Both the position numbers and the translations under genes were made by a program. Positions 63,536 to 64,000 of a stretch of DNA of 64,000 nt are shown one piece after another. The DNA comes from PALSA-693 sp963729695 (lineage in GTDB: Bacteria > Actinomycetota > Acidimicrobiia > Acidimicrobiales > Palsa-688). The notes below the pieces were generated by a model that saw nothing but the letters and a program-made list of their open reading frames with translations, was not told the origin of the DNA and did no database searches. The DNA lies in the NCBI GenBank assembly GCA_963729695.1, contig CAVSOT010000004.1:186001-250000 (forward strand). The letters are read 5' to 3'. Within the stretch, counting starts at the first letter, position 1. Each line of letters begins with the position of its first letter.

Positions 63536-63778
63536 TTGAAGTTGCTCAGCATCGGCGAGTTCGCCCGGCAGAGCCGGCTCTCGCCCAAGGCCTTGCGCAT
63601 CTACGACGAGATCGGCATCCTCCCTCCGGCCCGCACGTACCAGCCTTGCCACCGCACTCGTCGTGGCGCGCTGGCCGCTCACGTTGTAGTGTCTTGGACA
63701 CCAGATGGGCGCGGGGCGAGGTCAGCCAGCGGGCTGCTCAGCTTCGGTGACGGGACCACAGGTCGGAGGCAGCGATGA
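63536..63778 (+). pseudogene. Truncated MerR-family regulator gene
   Basis: The first about 33 codons (LSIGEFARQSRLSPKALR, then IYDEIGILPPAR) are the helix-turn-helix start of a MerR regulator. After that, instead of the expected wing and Tyr-rich helix, the frame runs TYQPCHRTRRGALAAHVV and loses resemblance. The TTG start follows the gene at 62511 by 59 bases. It is either a remnant of a deletion or a break by a rearrangement whose other end lies at about 63640. Confidence 0.6.
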
Positions 63779-64000
63779 CGAAGGGTCGGGTTCCTCGCCA
63801 TAGGCCAGGATCCCTGGGTTGCTCCTTCAGCACGATCTCGCTTACCAAATTCGAAACTCTGCGGTTCGAGTTGGCGAGAACGCAAGGATCGGCTGATCCA
63901 TTTTGGACACCGGCCCGGACACGATCATTTGAGAACCTCACACGCACGCGAACCCGCAGAATTGGTAACAGAAGATTTCGCCTGGCTGTGCCGGCGGCGG
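63779..64000. other. Window end, nothing recognised
   Basis: Short frames on both strands show no family resemblance. A partial gene entering from the right cannot be excluded. Confidence 0.4.

Noticed and set aside
63536..64000. Mobile-element end at the broken MerR gene
   Set aside because: No transposase motif, inverted repeat or target duplication could be seen.

Overview
The window is high-GC DNA with many GTG/TTG starts, purine-rich ribosome-binding sites and dense gene packing on both strands. Gene content (four F420-type luciferase-like oxidoreductases, two GAF-ANTAR regulators, two HrdB/SigB-like sigma factors, actinomycete-type VanR/VanS, secreted proteins with SDGG-FGDA repeats) points to a soil or freshwater actinobacterium. 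The repeat family and LLM/amidohydrolase richness suggest an Acidimicrobiia- or mycobacteria-like lineage; this is inference, because no rRNA or ribosomal protein gene is present. No tRNA, CRISPR array, complete transposase, integrase or prophage gene was found.

Layout. 1-9 kb: an amidohydrolase cut by the edge, an F420-type oxidoreductase, a secreted beta-propeller protein with six 42-residue repeats, a cholesterol-oxidase-like GMC flavoprotein and a cytochrome P450. 9-16 kb: a stress and regulatory block with a cold-shock protein, a frameshifted sigma factor, a fatty-acid desaturase, two GAF-ANTAR proteins and small membrane proteins. 16-24 kb: SnoaL-like protein, F420-type oxidoreductases, an alpha/beta hydrolase with a frameshifted PKD tail and two amidohydrolases. 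24-27 kb: DUF4331 protein, second sigma factor and a metallo-beta-lactamase-fold hydrolase. 27-37 kb: a tightly overlapping minus-strand operon (GMC oxidoreductase, unknown protein, metallophosphoesterase, SRPBCC protein, FAD oxidase, alpha/beta hydrolase, Rieske oxygenase), preceded by a phospholipase-C-like phosphoesterase. 37-47 kb: membrane protein, hemerythrin, cupin, secreted beta-helix protein, SDR, two paralogous alpha/beta hydrolases, SnoaL-like protein and a KstD-like dehydrogenase. 47.5-52.2 kb: a complete glycopeptide-resistance locus, vanHAX divergent from vanRS. 52-64 kb: a truncated repeat protein, DUF2505, a Crp/Fnr regulator, a deleted cyclase/WD40 gene, amidohydrolase, PIG-L deacetylase, glycosyltransferase, DMT transporter, another F420-type oxidoreductase, small membrane proteins and a truncated MerR gene.

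How the genes may work together. Flavin-, heme- and Rieske-type oxygenation and dehydrogenation enzymes sit with hydrolases and SnoaL/cupin/SRPBCC small-molecule folds. This looks like accessory catabolism of hydrophobic alcohols or ring compounds (sterol- or terpenoid-like), though no complete known pathway is visible. The van locus would replace D-Ala-D-Ala with D-Ala-D-Lac in peptidoglycan precursors under VanRS control.

Cautions. Three genes (10112-11048, 17736-19750, 33877-35551) each carry a single-base frame break inside otherwise well-conserved sequence. Whether these are mutations or assembly errors cannot be decided from the sequence alone. The most interesting non-coding signals are a 20-base element shared by the leaders of the desaturase and DUF4331 genes, a two-copy long hairpin repeat, and a perfect 23-bp-arm palindrome at 45587-45633.
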